Below, in pieces: positions 1-9,381 of a DNA stretch of 64,000 bases (its first letter is position 1; each line of letters begins with the position of its first letter). The DNA comes from Coralloluteibacterium thermophilum (GTDB lineage: Bacteria; Pseudomonadota; Gammaproteobacteria; Xanthomonadales; Xanthomonadaceae): NCBI RefSeq assembly GCF_042654365.1, contig NZ_JBHSGG010000041.1, forward strand, positions 12,883-76,882, given 5' to 3'. Below the pieces are notes generated by a model. It was given only the letters and a program-made list of their open reading frames with translations, was not told the origin of the DNA and did no database searches. Made by a program: the position numbers and the translations under genes.

Positions 1-2
1 AG

Positions 3-362
3 CAGGTGCAGGCGCTGCGCACCCGGCTGGAGGATTCCGCCGGCGGCGCGAGCTTCCTCGCCGAGCAGCGCAACGCGCGGCCCGGCATGGTGGCCCTGCT
101 CGACGACCTCACCCGGCGCATCCCCGACGGCACCTCGCTGGAGCGGCTGGTGGTGAACGGCGACCGGGTCAGCATGATCGGCCTGAGCGACCAGGCCTCG
201 GCCCTGGTGGCGGGCCTGCAGGCATCGCCCCTGCTGGACGCGCCGGCGCTGTCGGGCTCGGTGCAGAACGACGCGCGCAGCGGGCGCGAGCGCTTCACCC
301 TGGTGGCGGGGCTGGTCGCGCCGGCGGCGACGGAGGTGGGCGATGCCGCGCCTGCGCCTTGA
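3..362 (+). CDS. gspL: Type II secretion protein GspL, C-terminal fragment
   Basis: The reading frame is open at the left edge, so only the last 119 or so residues are visible. The part seen matches the PilN-like periplasmic end of GspL/XpsL, an inner-membrane platform protein that links the GspE ATPase to GspM. The tract around DDLTRRIPDGTSLERLVV followed by a beta-rich end is typical of PilN domains. The gene overlaps gspM by 20 bases, and the order L-M-N-D matches the xps operon of Xanthomonas. The identification rests mainly on context because the cytoplasmic and membrane parts are missing. Confidence 0.7.
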   Translation, partial: QVQALRTRLEDSAGGASFLAEQRNARPGMVALLDDLTRRIPDGTSLERLVVNGDRVSMIGLSDQASALVAGLQASPLLDAPALSGSVQNDARSGRERFTLVAGLVAPAATEVGDAAPAP

Positions 363-972
363 ACGCAGCCCCGTGCGCGAGCGCTGGCTCGCCGTCGGCC
401 TCCTCCTGGCCGTGCTGGCCCTGGCCTACCTCGTGCTCGTGCACTGGTGGTGGACCGCGCCGCTGCTCGCACTGGACCGCGACGTGCAGGACCTGCGCGC
501 GCAGGAGCAGCGCATGCGCATGATCGCCGGGCAGCGGCCGGCCATCGAGGCGGCGCTCGCCGAGGTGCGCGAGACCGAGCAGGGCGACCCGGGCTTCCTG
601 CCCGAGGCCAGCGCGCAGCTGGCGGCCGCGGGCCTGATCCAGCGTCTCGACGGCGTCGTCCGCAGCGCCGCGCCCAGCGGCTGCGAGGTCACCAACCGCA
701 CGCCCGCACCGGCCGCGCAGCGCGGCGGCGAACGCTATGCCCGCGTGGTGCTGCAGGTCCGCCTGGCCTGCGGCATCGACGGCTTCGCCGCCGTGCTCGC
801 CGAGCTGGAGAGCGGGCGCCCGCAGCTGTTCGTGGACAACCTCAACGTGCAGGCCCGGCGCACGCTCCGCAACGCGCGCAGCGCGGCACCGGCGCAGCCC
901 GGCGCGCTCGACATCACCTTCGATCTCTACGGATTCCTGCGGCGGCAGGCGGAGCCCGGCGATGCAGACTGA
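343..972 (+). CDS. gspM: Type II secretion protein GspM
   Basis: This 209-residue protein has a short basic N-terminus and a single membrane segment (about residues 15-36, rich in L, A and V). A coiled stretch to about residue 90 and a periplasmic ferredoxin-like domain follow. That is the layout of GspM/XpsM, the bitopic platform protein that pairs with GspL. The start overlaps gspL and the stop overlaps the next gene by 11 bases, so translation is probably coupled. The family diverges quickly in sequence, so the call rests on topology plus position between gspL and gspN/gspD. Confidence 0.75.
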   Translation: MPRLRLERSPVRERWLAVGLLLAVLALAYLVLVHWWWTAPLLALDRDVQDLRAQEQRMRMIAGQRPAIEAALAEVRETEQGDPGFLPEASAQLAAAGLIQRLDGVVRSAAPSGCEVTNRTPAPAAQRGGERYARVVLQVRLACGIDGFAAVLAELESGRPQLFVDNLNVQARRTLRNARSAAPAQPGALDITFDLYGFLRRQAEPGDAD

Positions 973-1780
973 GAGCCGCGGACTCTGGCTGCTCGCGGCG
1001 GTGGCCGGCTGGTCGCTGGTCGCGGTGGCGGCGGCGCTGGCCGGCGTCGGCGGCCGCATCGCGCTGGCGCCGGACGATCCCGCGCTGGTGCCGCCGTTGC
1101 CCCAGGCGCGGCGCGTGGCCCAGGCCGAGCCGGAACTGGTGGACCGCAGCGAGATCGCGGCACGTCCGCTGTTCGCGCCGGACCGGCGCCCCACGGTGGT
1201 GGACGCGCCGGTGGCGGAGGCCGCGCCGCCGCTGGACCTGCGCCTGAGCGGCGTCATCCTGAGCGGCGACACCCGCCTGGCCATCCTCACCGACGCCCAG
1301 GACCACACCCGCAGCTGGCGGGTGCGCGTGGACCAGCCGCTGGCCGGCGCGCCCGACTGGCGCCTGGTCGAACTGGGGCCGCGCAACGCCGTGCTGCTGG
1401 GACCGGAGGGGCGCAGCGAGCTCGAACTGCGGATCTACGAGGGGCAGGGCGGCGATCCGCCGACACCGATGACGATGCCCACGGCCCAGGTCGACGCTAT
1501 GGGCGACGCCCGCCGGGCGCGGCGCGAGGCGCTGGCCCGCGCGCGCGCGGAGCGGGAGGCGAACGAGGCGGCCCAGCAGGCGGCCGACGCCGCGCCGGCC
1601 GGCGTGGTGCCCGGCTCGCGTCCGGCCACGCCGGTGGTGGCGCCCGACGTCGAGGCCATGCCCGATCCGCAGGAGCAGGCCGAGCGCATCCGCCAGCGCA
1701 TCCAGGAGCGCCGCGAGCAGCTGCGCCGGCAGCAGCAGGACGCAGTCAACGGTGGCCGCAACACGAACGCACAGAGATAG
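962..1780 (+). CDS. gspN: Type II secretion protein GspN/GspC-like
   Basis: The ATG at 962 overlaps the gspM stop and gives 272 residues beginning just before a hydrophobic segment (residues about 7-32). The periplasmic part contains a tract around ARPLFAPDRRP and LSGVILSGDTRLAIL, which resembles the homology region of GspC that contacts the secretin. After about residue 170 it becomes a charged, Arg/Gln/Ala-rich tail likely to be a long helix. In Xanthomonas the gene in this position is called xpsN and stabilises the secretin. The role here is inferred from that order and from the GspC-like core. Confidence 0.7.
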   Translation: MQTESRGLWLLAAVAGWSLVAVAAALAGVGGRIALAPDDPALVPPLPQARRVAQAEPELVDRSEIAARPLFAPDRRPTVVDAPVAEAAPPLDLRLSGVILSGDTRLAILTDAQDHTRSWRVRVDQPLAGAPDWRLVELGPRNAVLLGPEGRSELELRIYEGQGGDPPTPMTMPTAQVDAMGDARRARREALARARAEREANEAAQQAADAAPAGVVPGSRPATPVVAPDVEAMPDPQEQAERIRQRIQERREQLRRQQQDAVNGGRNTNAQR

Positions 1781-1789
1781 AGTGAACGC

Positions 1790-3952
1790 ATGACCCACAC
1801 ATTCCGACGCGGCCTGCGTCCGCTGGCGATCGCGGCCCTGCTGGTGGTGCTCGGCGGCTGCGCCACGATGCCGTCGCCGACCATCCAGCGCAGCCCGACG
1901 CCGGTCATCCAGACCGGCGCGGACCCGGTCCTGGACGAGGCCGCGCCGCCGCCCCAGGCCACGCTGCTGCCCGGCACCGGCGAGCTGATCGACCGCGGCG
2001 CCGCGGCGGTGCCGCCGCCGACCTTCGCCAACGACGGCGACGCCACCTTCAACTTCGAGGGCGAGTCGGTGCACGCGGTGGTCAAGGCCATCCTCGGCGA
2101 CCTGCTGCAGCAGAACTACGTCATCGCGCCGGGCGTGCAGGGCACGGTCACGCTGTCGGTGACCCAGCCGGTCAATGCCAGCCAGGCGCTCGGCCTGCTG
2201 GAAACGGCCCTGGCCTGGAACAACGCGCGCCTGATCTGGGCCGACGGCCGCTACAACGTGGTGCCGGCCGACCAGGCGGTCGCCGGCAACCTCGCGCCGC
2301 GCGCCGCGGGCAACCCCGCGCGCGGCTTCGAGACGCGGGTGGTGCCGCTGCGCTTCATCTCCGCGCTGGAGATGGAGAAGGTGCTGGCGCCCTACGCGCG
2401 CCCCGGCGCCATCGTGAACGTGGACAACGGCCGCAACGTCATCACCCTGGCGGGCACCGGCAGCGAGCTGGCGAACTACCTGCGCACCATCGAGATCTTC
2501 GACGTGGACTGGCTGGCCGGCATGTCGGTCGGCATCTTCCCGCTGGACTCGGCCAACGCCGAGGACACGGTGAACCAGCTCAACCAGGTGTTCGGGCCCG
2601 ACAGCGATACCCCGGTCGCCGGCATGTTCCGCTTCATGCCGCTGGCGGGCACCAACTCGATCATGGTGATCACTCCGCAGGCGCGCTATCTCGGCCACGT
2701 CGAGCAGTGGCTCAAGCGCATGGACGCCGGCAGCGGCGCCGAGCTGTTCACCTACCAGCTCAAGTACGTGAAGGCCTACGACCTGGCGCAGCGCCTGTCG
2801 GAGGTCTACGGCGGCTCGGGCGGCGGGCGCAGCGCGCCGTCGCTGGCGCCCGGCATGCGGGGCGTGCAGGTCAGTTCCGGCAGCGAGCTCGGCGGGCGCG
2901 CCTCGAACCGCCGCGCCGGGGCCGGCGGCCTCGGCGGCGGCGCGGGCGGCGAGATGCAGTTCCTCGGCAACGACCCGGGCGCGCAGAGCGGCAGCGTGAC
3001 CTTCGAGATCGAGGGCCAGGAGGTCGGCGTGGCCGCGGTGGACGAGAGCAACGCGCTGCTGATCCGCGCCAACCGCTCGCGCTGGGAGGCGATCCGCCGC
3101 GTCATCGAGCAGCTCGACGTGATGCCGACCCAGGTGCACATCGAGGCGCAGATCGTGGAGGTGGCGCTGACGGGGGATCTCGAGTACGGCGTGAACTGGT
3201 TCTTCGAGAACGCGGTGGCATCGCAGGAGGAGGCCTATCCCGGGATCACGGCGCTCGCCGCCGCGCGCGGCAGCCTTGGCACCTGGGGCGGGGCCATCGG
3301 CATCGGAGGCGCGAACTGGGTGTTCGCCGGAGACAACGCCGCGGCGGTCCTGCGTGCACTGGATGCGGTCACCGACCTCCGCGTGCTGTCGACGCCGTCG
3401 GTCACCGTCCGCAACAACGCCGAGGCCAACCTCACCGTCGGCTCCGACATCCCCATCTCCACGACCTCGTTCAATCCGATCCTCGGCGGCACCGGCGAGA
3501 TCACGAACGTGCAGTACCTGGAGACCGGCACCATTCTCAAGGTTCGGCCGCGGGTCAGCGGCGATGGCATGGTCTTCATGGAGATCATCCAGGAGATCAC
3601 CACGCCCGTGCTCGGCTCGGTCACCGACACGAACCCGAATCCGCAGATCAACACGCGCAAGCTGCAGACCGAAGCCGCGATCCGCAGCGGCGAGACGATC
3701 ATGCTCGCGGGACTCATTTCCGACAGCGTGGATGCCGGACGGCGTGGACTGCCGGGCCTCAGTCGCCTCCCTGTCGTCGGTGGCCTCTTCGGCCAGCAGC
3801 GACGGAACAGCGTGCGCCAGGAGGTCGTCATCCTCATCACCCCGCGCGTGATCCGCAGCGCCCAGGAGGCGCGGGACTTCACCGACCAGTACGGCGCGCG
3901 CTTCCGCGCGCTGGAGCCGCTGCGCGAGCCGGCGGCGGTGCAGGAGCCGTGA
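1790..3952 (+). CDS. gspD: Type II secretion outer-membrane secretin GspD
   Basis: This 720-residue secretin forms the outer-membrane channel of the type II secretion system. It begins with a lipoprotein-type signal (LLVVLGGC, lipobox Cys at residue 24), so the pilot function may be built in. N-domains follow from about residue 80 to 440, with a Gly/Ser-rich loop around 340-390. The C-terminal secretin core shows the conserved VPLLGDIP-like tract as GLPGLSRLPVVGGLFGQQ and the ending VVILITPRVI. It lies 9 bases after gspN and is the last clear gene of the operon. Confidence 0.95.
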   Translation: MTHTFRRGLRPLAIAALLVVLGGCATMPSPTIQRSPTPVIQTGADPVLDEAAPPPQATLLPGTGELIDRGAAAVPPPTFANDGDATFNFEGESVHAVVKAILGDLLQQNYVIAPGVQGTVTLSVTQPVNASQALGLLETALAWNNARLIWADGRYNVVPADQAVAGNLAPRAAGNPARGFETRVVPLRFISALEMEKVLAPYARPGAIVNVDNGRNVITLAGTGSELANYLRTIEIFDVDWLAGMSVGIFPLDSANAEDTVNQLNQVFGPDSDTPVAGMFRFMPLAGTNSIMVITPQARYLGHVEQWLKRMDAGSGAELFTYQLKYVKAYDLAQRLSEVYGGSGGGRSAPSLAPGMRGVQVSSGSELGGRASNRRAGAGGLGGGAGGEMQFLGNDPGAQSGSVTFEIEGQEVGVAAVDESNALLIRANRSRWEAIRRVIEQLDVMPTQVHIEAQIVEVALTGDLEYGVNWFFENAVASQEEAYPGITALAAARGSLGTWGGAIGIGGANWVFAGDNAAAVLRALDAVTDLRVLSTPSVTVRNNAEANLTVGSDIPISTTSFNPILGGTGEITNVQYLETGTILKVRPRVSGDGMVFMEIIQEITTPVLGSVTDTNPNPQINTRKLQTEAAIRSGETIMLAGLISDSVDAGRRGLPGLSRLPVVGGLFGQQRRNSVRQEVVILITPRVIRSAQEARDFTDQYGARFRALEPLREPAAVQEP

Positions 3953-3959
3953 GCGGACG

Positions 3960-4844
3960 ATGAGCGAGCCATCCGCGCAGGGGGCGGATGCGACGGAACG
4001 CGCGGGTGCCGCCGCAGCGGCGCTGCCGGTCGTCCTGGTCCCCGTCGACAACACCCTCGACGAACTCGATGCCTGCCTCGCCGCGCTGGACCGCGGCCTG
4101 CCGCGCGACGCGCGGGTGTGGCTGGTGGACGATGCCCGCGCCGAGCCGCGCCTGCGCGCGGTGATCGACGCCTGGCTGGCGCGCACGCCGCTGTCGGCCG
4201 ACTACAGCCGGCGCGCCCGGCCCTGCGGGCCGGTGCGCCTGATCGCCGAGGCCATGGCCGCCTGCGCCGACGACGTCGTCCTGATCGACTGCGACGTCTG
4301 CGTCGCCGGACAGGCGGTGCCGCGCCTGGCCGCCGCGCTGGCGGCCGACCGCGGCATCGGCACGGCCACGGCGTGGTGCAACGCCGGCGAGGTCGCGGCC
4401 TGGCCGCGCATCGGCGAGATCAACCCGCCGCCGGACGACGCCGACGCGCTCGCGGAGGCCGCGGCCGCACGCGCGCCGCGCTATCCCGCGCTGCCCGGCG
4501 CGGTGCCGCATGCGGTGGCGCTGCGGCATGCGGCGGTCGCCCAGGCCGGCGGCCTGGATGCCGAGACCTTCGGCTCCCTCGCCGCGGCGCTGGCGGATCT
4601 CTCGCAGCGCCTGGCCGGCCTCGGCTGGCGCAACGTGCTCTGCGACGACGCCCTGGTGGTGCGCGGGCGCGAGAGCGGCATGGCCGAGGGCGACGCCGTG
4701 GCCCTGGCCGCACGCTGGCCCGGACTGACGCCGGCCGTCGCGCGCTTCCTCATGGACGATCCGCTGCGCGACGCGCGCGCGGCGCTGGCGGACGCCCTGC
4801 AGCGCCAGCCGCCCCCGGGAGGCCAGCGTGATCTCTTCGCCTGA
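3960..4844 (+). CDS. Glycosyltransferase-like protein (GT-A fold)
   Basis: This 294-residue protein follows gspD by 7 bases. Its start (VVLVPVDNTLDELDACLAAL ... VWLVDDA) has the beta-alpha-beta look of family 2 glycosyltransferases. A possible metal-binding Asp tract, VVLIDCDV, lies near residue 105. It overlaps the next glycosyltransferase by 17 bases, so the two are probably made together. The sugar and acceptor are unknown. The usual C-terminal GG-F-D-E motif is weak (QAGGLDAETFGS near residue 195), so it may be a diverged or partner subunit. Confidence 0.6.
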   Translation: MSEPSAQGADATERAGAAAAALPVVLVPVDNTLDELDACLAALDRGLPRDARVWLVDDARAEPRLRAVIDAWLARTPLSADYSRRARPCGPVRLIAEAMAACADDVVLIDCDVCVAGQAVPRLAAALAADRGIGTATAWCNAGEVAAWPRIGEINPPPDDADALAEAAAARAPRYPALPGAVPHAVALRHAAVAQAGGLDAETFGSLAAALADLSQRLAGLGWRNVLCDDALVVRGRESGMAEGDAVALAARWPGLTPAVARFLMDDPLRDARAALADALQRQPPPGGQRDLFA

Positions 4845-5700
4845 CTCCGCCGTGCGCGACATCGACGCGGTGGTCGTGACCTACCGCAGCGCCTCGACCA
4901 TCGAAGCCTGCCTCGACGCCCTGCTCGCCGCCGACGGCGTGGCCAGCGTGACCGTGGTGGACAACGCCTCCGACGACGGCACCCGCGCGCGGGTCGAGGC
5001 GGTGCAGGCCCGCGACGCACGCCTGCGCCTGATCGCCAACGGGGGCAATCCCGGCTTCGGCACCGCATGCAACCAGGGCGCGGCGCGCGGCGGGGCCGCC
5101 TGGGTGGCGCTGGTCAACCCGGACTGCGTGGTCGCCCCGGACACCCTGTCGCGCCTGCGCGCGCATGCCGGGGCGGACCCGGACATCGGCCTGCTCGGCG
5201 CGGACCTGGTGGACGCCGCCGGCGTACGGGACGGCGCGGCGCGCCGGCGCGAGCCGACGCTGGCGGCCATGCTCGGCGGCGGCGCGGCGCTCGCCCTGCC
5301 GGTCGATGCCGGCGCGACGCTGCAGCGCGTCGACGCCTGCTCGGGCGCCCTGATGCTGATCCCGCGCGCGCTGTACGCGCAGCTCGGTGGCTTCGACGAG
5401 GGCTACCGGCTGCATGCCGAGGACCTCGACCTGTGCCGGCGCGTGCGCGAGGCCGGGCGTGTCGTCGCGGTCGCCAACGACGTGCGCGTCGTGCACCTGC
5501 GCGGGGTCTCGAGCCGCAGCCGGCCGGTGTTCGTCGAGTGGCACAAGCACCGGGGCCTGTGGCGCTACTTCGCGCGTTTCGAGGGCCGCAGCGCAGGGCC
5601 CGCCAAGCGGCTGTTCGCGCGCGCGGCGATCTGGGGGCACTTCGCGCTCATCCTGCCCCGCCTCCTCTGGCGCCAGCTGCGCGCCCGCAACGGCGCGTAG
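4828..5700 (+). CDS. Family 2 glycosyltransferase (rhamnosyltransferase-like)
   Basis: The GTG at 4828 starts inside the preceding gene and gives 290 residues. All main GT2 marks are visible: AVVVTYRS near the start, VTVVDNASDDGT around residue 32, ANGGNPGFGTACNQG around 70, the metal-binding NPDC around 98, and GGFDEGYRLHAEDLDLCRR around 190. The order resembles rhamnosyltransferases that build O-antigen or other surface glycans. The donor and acceptor cannot be read from the sequence. There is no membrane segment, so it probably works at the cytoplasmic face. Confidence 0.85.
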   Translation: MISSPDSAVRDIDAVVVTYRSASTIEACLDALLAADGVASVTVVDNASDDGTRARVEAVQARDARLRLIANGGNPGFGTACNQGAARGGAAWVALVNPDCVVAPDTLSRLRAHAGADPDIGLLGADLVDAAGVRDGAARRREPTLAAMLGGGAALALPVDAGATLQRVDACSGALMLIPRALYAQLGGFDEGYRLHAEDLDLCRRVREAGRVVAVANDVRVVHLRGVSSRSRPVFVEWHKHRGLWRYFARFEGRSAGPAKRLFARAAIWGHFALILPRLLWRQLRARNGA

Positions 5701-5806
5701 GCGCGCGGTCGCGGCCGGAGCGGGCGGGCGCCGGACCGCGCCGGCAGGCTGGCCCGCCGGTGCCGGGGCGACGCAGAATGCGGGCGGTCCAGCGAGGCGA
5801 TCCGCC

Positions 5807-6331
5807 ATGATCCATCCCATCCTCCGCATGGGCGACCCGCGCCTGCATCGCGTCGCCCGGCCCGTCGCCGACTTCGGTCCCGCGCTGGCGACGCTGGTGG
5901 CGGACATGTTCGAGACCATGGACGCGGCAGGCGGCGTGGGCCTGGCGGCGCCGCAGATCGGCGTGGACCTTCAGCTGATGGTGTTCGGCTTCGAGCGCAG
6001 CGCGCGCTATCCGGACGCACCGCCGGTGCCGCGGACCGCGCTGTGCAATCCGCAGTTCGAGCCGCTCGATGCGCGGACGGAGGACGGCTGGGAGGGCTGC
6101 CTGTCGATTCCCGGCATGCGCGGCCTGGTGCCCCGCCATGCGCGCATCCGCTACCGCGGGCTGACACCGGACGGCGAGACGCTCGTGCGGGAGGCGGACG
6201 GCTTCCACGCCCGGGTGGTCCAGCACGAACACGACCACCTCGTCGGGCGGCTGTATCCCTCGCGCATCCGCGACTTCAGCCGCTTCGGCTTCAACGACGT
6301 GCTGTTCCCGGAGCAGGGGCCCGACGCCTGA
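5807..6331 (+). CDS. def: Peptide deformylase
   Basis: Peptide deformylase removes the formyl group from the initiator methionine of new proteins. The ATG at 5807 gives 174 residues, the usual size. The three signature motifs are intact: GVGLAAPQIG (about 43-52), EGCLS with metal ligand Cys98, and HEHDH (140-144) with two His ligands and the catalytic Glu. The gene lies alone, downstream of the glycosyltransferases and convergent with the phosphatase gene 13 bases away. The absence of fmt beside it and the GLTPDG tract suggest a second, type-variant deformylase, which is an inference. Confidence 0.93.
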   Translation: MIHPILRMGDPRLHRVARPVADFGPALATLVADMFETMDAAGGVGLAAPQIGVDLQLMVFGFERSARYPDAPPVPRTALCNPQFEPLDARTEDGWEGCLSIPGMRGLVPRHARIRYRGLTPDGETLVREADGFHARVVQHEHDHLVGRLYPSRIRDFSRFGFNDVLFPEQGPDA

Positions 6332-6344
6332 GGCGCCGCGCGGC

Positions 6345-7097
6345 TCAGTGCGCGGTCGCCGACGGCGCGCTCGTCGCGGCGTCAGGAAGGCCCAGGGCGG
6401 CGCGCAGTTCCTCGCGCGCGGCCTCGAAGTCCCGCCGGAAGGCCGGCTGCCGGAACAGGCGGTCGGCGAGCACCGTGCCCGCGATGCGTCCGGCGTCGAC
6501 GTCGCTCGGATAGTGCACGCCCGCCACCACGCGGTTGCGCGCGTAGCGCCCGGCGCGGGCGAAGATCGCCTCGCTGCGCTCGGGCAGCATGCGCGCGAGC
6601 ACGATGGCGGCGACGTAGGCGTAGGTCGCGTGCCCGCTCGGATAGGACGCCCCGTGGGCCTCGACCAGTGGCGCGACGGCATCGCTCGCCTCGGCCGGCC
6701 GCGGCCGTTCCCAGCGCGCCTTGGCCGCGCGCGTGCCGCCGCGCAGGTCGTCCGCGGTGCCGTCGAGCAGGGCGGCCACCCGCGGCGTGCGCGCCGGATC
6801 GAAGCCGGGGCCGATGGCGTCGGCGAAGCGGAAGGGCGAGATCTCCACGTCCGCGACCGCCTCCGCGCTCTCCGCGGGCGTGCGCGACCGCTGCAGCGCC
6901 AGGACCGCCTCCAGGTCGGCGCGCGCCTCGGCGGAGCCGGCGGCCGGCGGCGGCGCCAGCAGCTCGGCCAGGGGCGGCAGGTCGCCGCCGAGATAGCCGC
7001 CCGGGCGTCCGGTCGCCTGCGCGCCGGCGAAGGCCGCGGCCAGCAGCAGGCCGCAGGCCACGCGGGCGGAGCGGGGCAGTGCCGTCCGCACCGTCAT
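6345..7097 (-). CDS. PAP2-family phosphatase (class A acid phosphatase-like)
   Basis: This 250-residue protein has a signal peptide (residues about 1-30, ending near AFAGAQA) and is probably periplasmic. The PAP2 active-site motifs are in order: KARWERPRP, then ASYPSGHATYA, then RNRVVAGVHYPSDVDAGR with the nucleophilic His in the last one. The SYPSGH context is that of class A non-specific acid phosphatases (PhoN/PhoC). Its start overlaps the pyrF stop by four bases (ATGA), so the two are translationally coupled. The physiological substrate is unknown. Confidence 0.85.
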   Translation of the reverse strand: MTVRTALPRSARVACGLLLAAAFAGAQATGRPGGYLGGDLPPLAELLAPPPAAGSAEARADLEAVLALQRSRTPAESAEAVADVEISPFRFADAIGPGFDPARTPRVAALLDGTADDLRGGTRAAKARWERPRPAEASDAVAPLVEAHGASYPSGHATYAYVAAIVLARMLPERSEAIFARAGRYARNRVVAGVHYPSDVDAGRIAGTVLADRLFRQPAFRRDFEAAREELRAALGLPDAATSAPSATAH

Positions 7098-7921
7098 GCG
7101 CCCTGGCCCCCGCGATGGCGGTTGATGGCGTCGCGCTGCGCGCGCGCGGCGGCGCGCGCCGCATCGGCGAAGTCCGCGCCGTCGCCGGCGTAGAGGATGG
7201 CGCGCGAGGAACTGATCACCAGTCCGCTGCCGTCGGCGGTGGCGGCGCTGCGCATCACCGCCGCCACGTCGCCGCCCTGGGCGCCGATGCCGGGAACGAG
7301 GAAGGGCAGGTCGCCGACGAGGGCGCGCACCTGCGCGAGCTCCTCGGGCCAGGTGGCGCCCATCACCAGCAGGCAGTTGCCGTTGGCGTTCCACTCGCGC
7401 GCGACCCGCGCCGCGACGTGCTGGTAGAGCGGACGGCCCTCCACCGGCAGGTCCTGGAACTCGCCGGAGCCCGGGTTCGAGGTGCGGCAGAGCACTACCA
7501 CGCCCTTGTCGGCGCGGTCGAGGAAGGGCTGGGCGCTGTCGCGGCCCATGTAGGGATTGATGGTGACCGCGTCCGCGCCGTAGCGGTCGAAGGCTTCGGT
7601 CGCGTAGTGGCGGGCGGTGCTGCCGATGTCGCCGCGCTTGGAGTCGAGGATCACCGGCACGCCGGGGTGCGCCGCGTGGATGTGCGCCACCAGCCGCGCC
7701 AGCGCGTCCTCCGCGCCCAGCGCCGCGAAGTGCCCGATCTGCGGCTTGAACGCGCAGACCGCGTCCGCCGTCGCATCCACGATCTCCCGGCAGAACGCGA
7801 ACACCGCATCGGGCGTATCGCGCAGGTGCGCCGGAAACCGCTCCGGCTCGGGGTCGAGCCCGACGCAGAGCAGAGTGTCGTGATCGCGCCAGCGGGCGCG
7901 GAGGGCGGCGATGAAGGACAT
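7094..7921 (-). CDS. pyrF: Orotidine 5'-phosphate decarboxylase
   Basis: PyrF catalyses the last step of UMP synthesis, decarboxylation of OMP. The start at 7921 gives 275 residues, the size of the longer bacterial/mycobacterial-type enzyme. The catalytic motif ILDSKRGDIGSTA carries the essential Lys near residue 95. The N-terminus LCVGLDPEPERFP and the phosphate-binding LVPGIGAQGGD are conserved. The upstream frame runs open into the repeat region, but only the start at 7921 begins with a family-like N-terminus. Confidence 0.93.
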   Translation of the reverse strand: MSFIAALRARWRDHDTLLCVGLDPEPERFPAHLRDTPDAVFAFCREIVDATADAVCAFKPQIGHFAALGAEDALARLVAHIHAAHPGVPVILDSKRGDIGSTARHYATEAFDRYGADAVTINPYMGRDSAQPFLDRADKGVVVLCRTSNPGSGEFQDLPVEGRPLYQHVAARVAREWNANGNCLLVMGATWPEELAQVRALVGDLPFLVPGIGAQGGDVAAVMRSAATADGSGLVISSSRAILYAGDGADFADAARAAARAQRDAINRHRGGQGA

Positions 7922-7968
7922 GCTGGGTGGGGTGGAGGGGAGGGTGGGTAGTGTGCCGTGGTGAGGTA

Positions 7969-8192
7969 GAAGCGGGAATCGGGAATGGGGAATCGGGAAT
8001 CGGGAATGGGAGGCGGCAGCGGAGTGAGCGACGGAGCTCCGCATCCCCACCTCACCAACCTCCAGGTCCCGATCCCCATTCCCGATTTCCGCTTCACCCA
8101 ACGCCATACTGGCCCCTTCGGGACATACAGAGCGCGGCATCCCCGCCTCACCCGCCCCCAGGTCCCGATTCCCGACTCCCCATTCCCGCTTC
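7969..8192. repeat. GGGAATC heptad arm with two inverted C-rich arms (pyrF/pncB spacer)
   Basis: A G-rich arm (7969-8012) consists of GGGAATC/GGGAATG units. Two complementary C-rich arms lie downstream at 8061-8095 and 8157-8192, and each ends with the TTCCGCTTCACC or CCCGCTTCACC tract. The two C-rich arms sit in a direct repeat about 58 bases long (8041-8098 and 8139-8196). The right-hand arm ends 13 bases before the pncB start. The G-rich arm fits the G3N4 pattern that can form a quadruplex, and the arms can pair as a long hairpin. Confidence 0.85.
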
Positions 8193-8205
8193 ACCAAAAA
8201 AAGCC

Positions 8206-9381
8206 ATGCCCATCCCCTCCCTCCTCGACACCGACCTCTACAAGTTCACGATGATGCAGGCGGTGCTGCACCAGCATCCGGCGGCGCAGGTGGAGTACCG
8301 CTTCAAGTGCCGGACGCCGGGCGTGGATCTGGCGCGGCACGTGGATGCGATCTCCGAGGGGATCGACGCGCTGTGCGCGCTGCGCTTCCGGGAGGACGAG
8401 CTGGACTGGCTGCGGGGGCTGCGCTTCATCCGCTCGGACTTCGTCGACTTCCTCGGCCTGTTCCGCCTCGACCGCAAGTACGTGCATCTCGCGCCGTCGG
8501 CGTCGGTGCCGGGGGAGATCGACCTGACGATCCGCGGGCCGTGGCTGCACACCATCCTGTTCGAGGTGCCGCTGCTGGCCCTCGTCAGCGAGGTCTGGTC
8601 GCGCGCGACGCACGTGCTCGACCCGGCCGAGGGGCTGCGCCGGCTCGACGCCAAGATCGAGCGCCTGGTGGCGGCCGATCCCGAGGGCCGGCTCGCCATC
8701 GCCGACTACGGCACCCGGCGGCGCTTCTCGCGCGACTGGCAGCGCCAGGTGCTGCTGCGCCTGCGCGAGGGGCTGGGGCCGCGCTTCGTCGGCACCAGCA
8801 ACGTGATGTACGCGCGCGAGCTGGGCATGACGCCGCTGGGCACCATGGCGCACGAGTGGCTGCAGGCCTTCCAGGCGCTGGGTCCGCGCCTGCGCGACTC
8901 GCAGAAGGCGGCGTTCGAGGCCTGGGCGCAGGAGTACCGGGGCGACCTCGGCATCGCGCTGTCGGACGTGGTCGGGATCGACGCCTTCCTGCGCGACTTC
9001 GACATGTACTTCTGCAAGCTGTTCGACGGCATGCGGCAGGACTCGGGCGATCCCTTCGCCTGGGGCGACCGGGTCGTCGCCCACCTCGCCGCCAACCGCG
9101 TGGACCCGCGCACCAAGACCCTGGTGTTCAGCGACGCGCTCGACGTCGAGCGCGTGCTGGCGCTGCAGGACTACTTCCGCGGCCGCGCGCGCGTGGCCTT
9201 CGGCATCGGCACCAACCTCACCAACGACGTCGGCCCCCGGCCGCTGTCGCTGGTGATCAAGATGACCCGCTGCAACGGTCAGCCGGTGGCCAAGCTGAGC
9301 GACTCGCCGGGCAAGACCATGTGCGAGGACCCGGGCTACGTCGCCTACCTGCGGCAGGTGTTCGGCGTCGCCGAAGGCTAG
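8206..9381 (+). CDS. pncB: Nicotinate phosphoribosyltransferase
   Basis: PncB makes nicotinate mononucleotide from nicotinate and PRPP in NAD salvage. The ATG at 8206 gives 391 residues starting MPIPSLLDTDLYKFTMMQAV, the expected N-terminus. Conserved parts include YGTRRRFS with the autophosphorylated-loop context, GTSNVMYARELGMTPLGTMAHEW, and FGIGTNLTNDVGPRPLSLVIK near the end. No Shine-Dalgarno tract is visible because the C-rich repeat arm ends 13 bases before the start codon. Confidence 0.94.
   Translation: MPIPSLLDTDLYKFTMMQAVLHQHPAAQVEYRFKCRTPGVDLARHVDAISEGIDALCALRFREDELDWLRGLRFIRSDFVDFLGLFRLDRKYVHLAPSASVPGEIDLTIRGPWLHTILFEVPLLALVSEVWSRATHVLDPAEGLRRLDAKIERLVAADPEGRLAIADYGTRRRFSRDWQRQVLLRLREGLGPRFVGTSNVMYARELGMTPLGTMAHEWLQAFQALGPRLRDSQKAAFEAWAQEYRGDLGIALSDVVGIDAFLRDFDMYFCKLFDGMRQDSGDPFAWGDRVVAHLAANRVDPRTKTLVFSDALDVERVLALQDYFRGRARVAFGIGTNLTNDVGPRPLSLVIKMTRCNGQPVAKLSDSPGKTMCEDPGYVAYLRQVFGVAEG

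Noticed and set aside
914..4186. Minus-strand open frame of 1090 codons across the gsp genes
   Set aside because: It is antisense to well-supported gspM, gspN and gspD, is Arg/His/Ala-rich without domains, and is expected from high GC.
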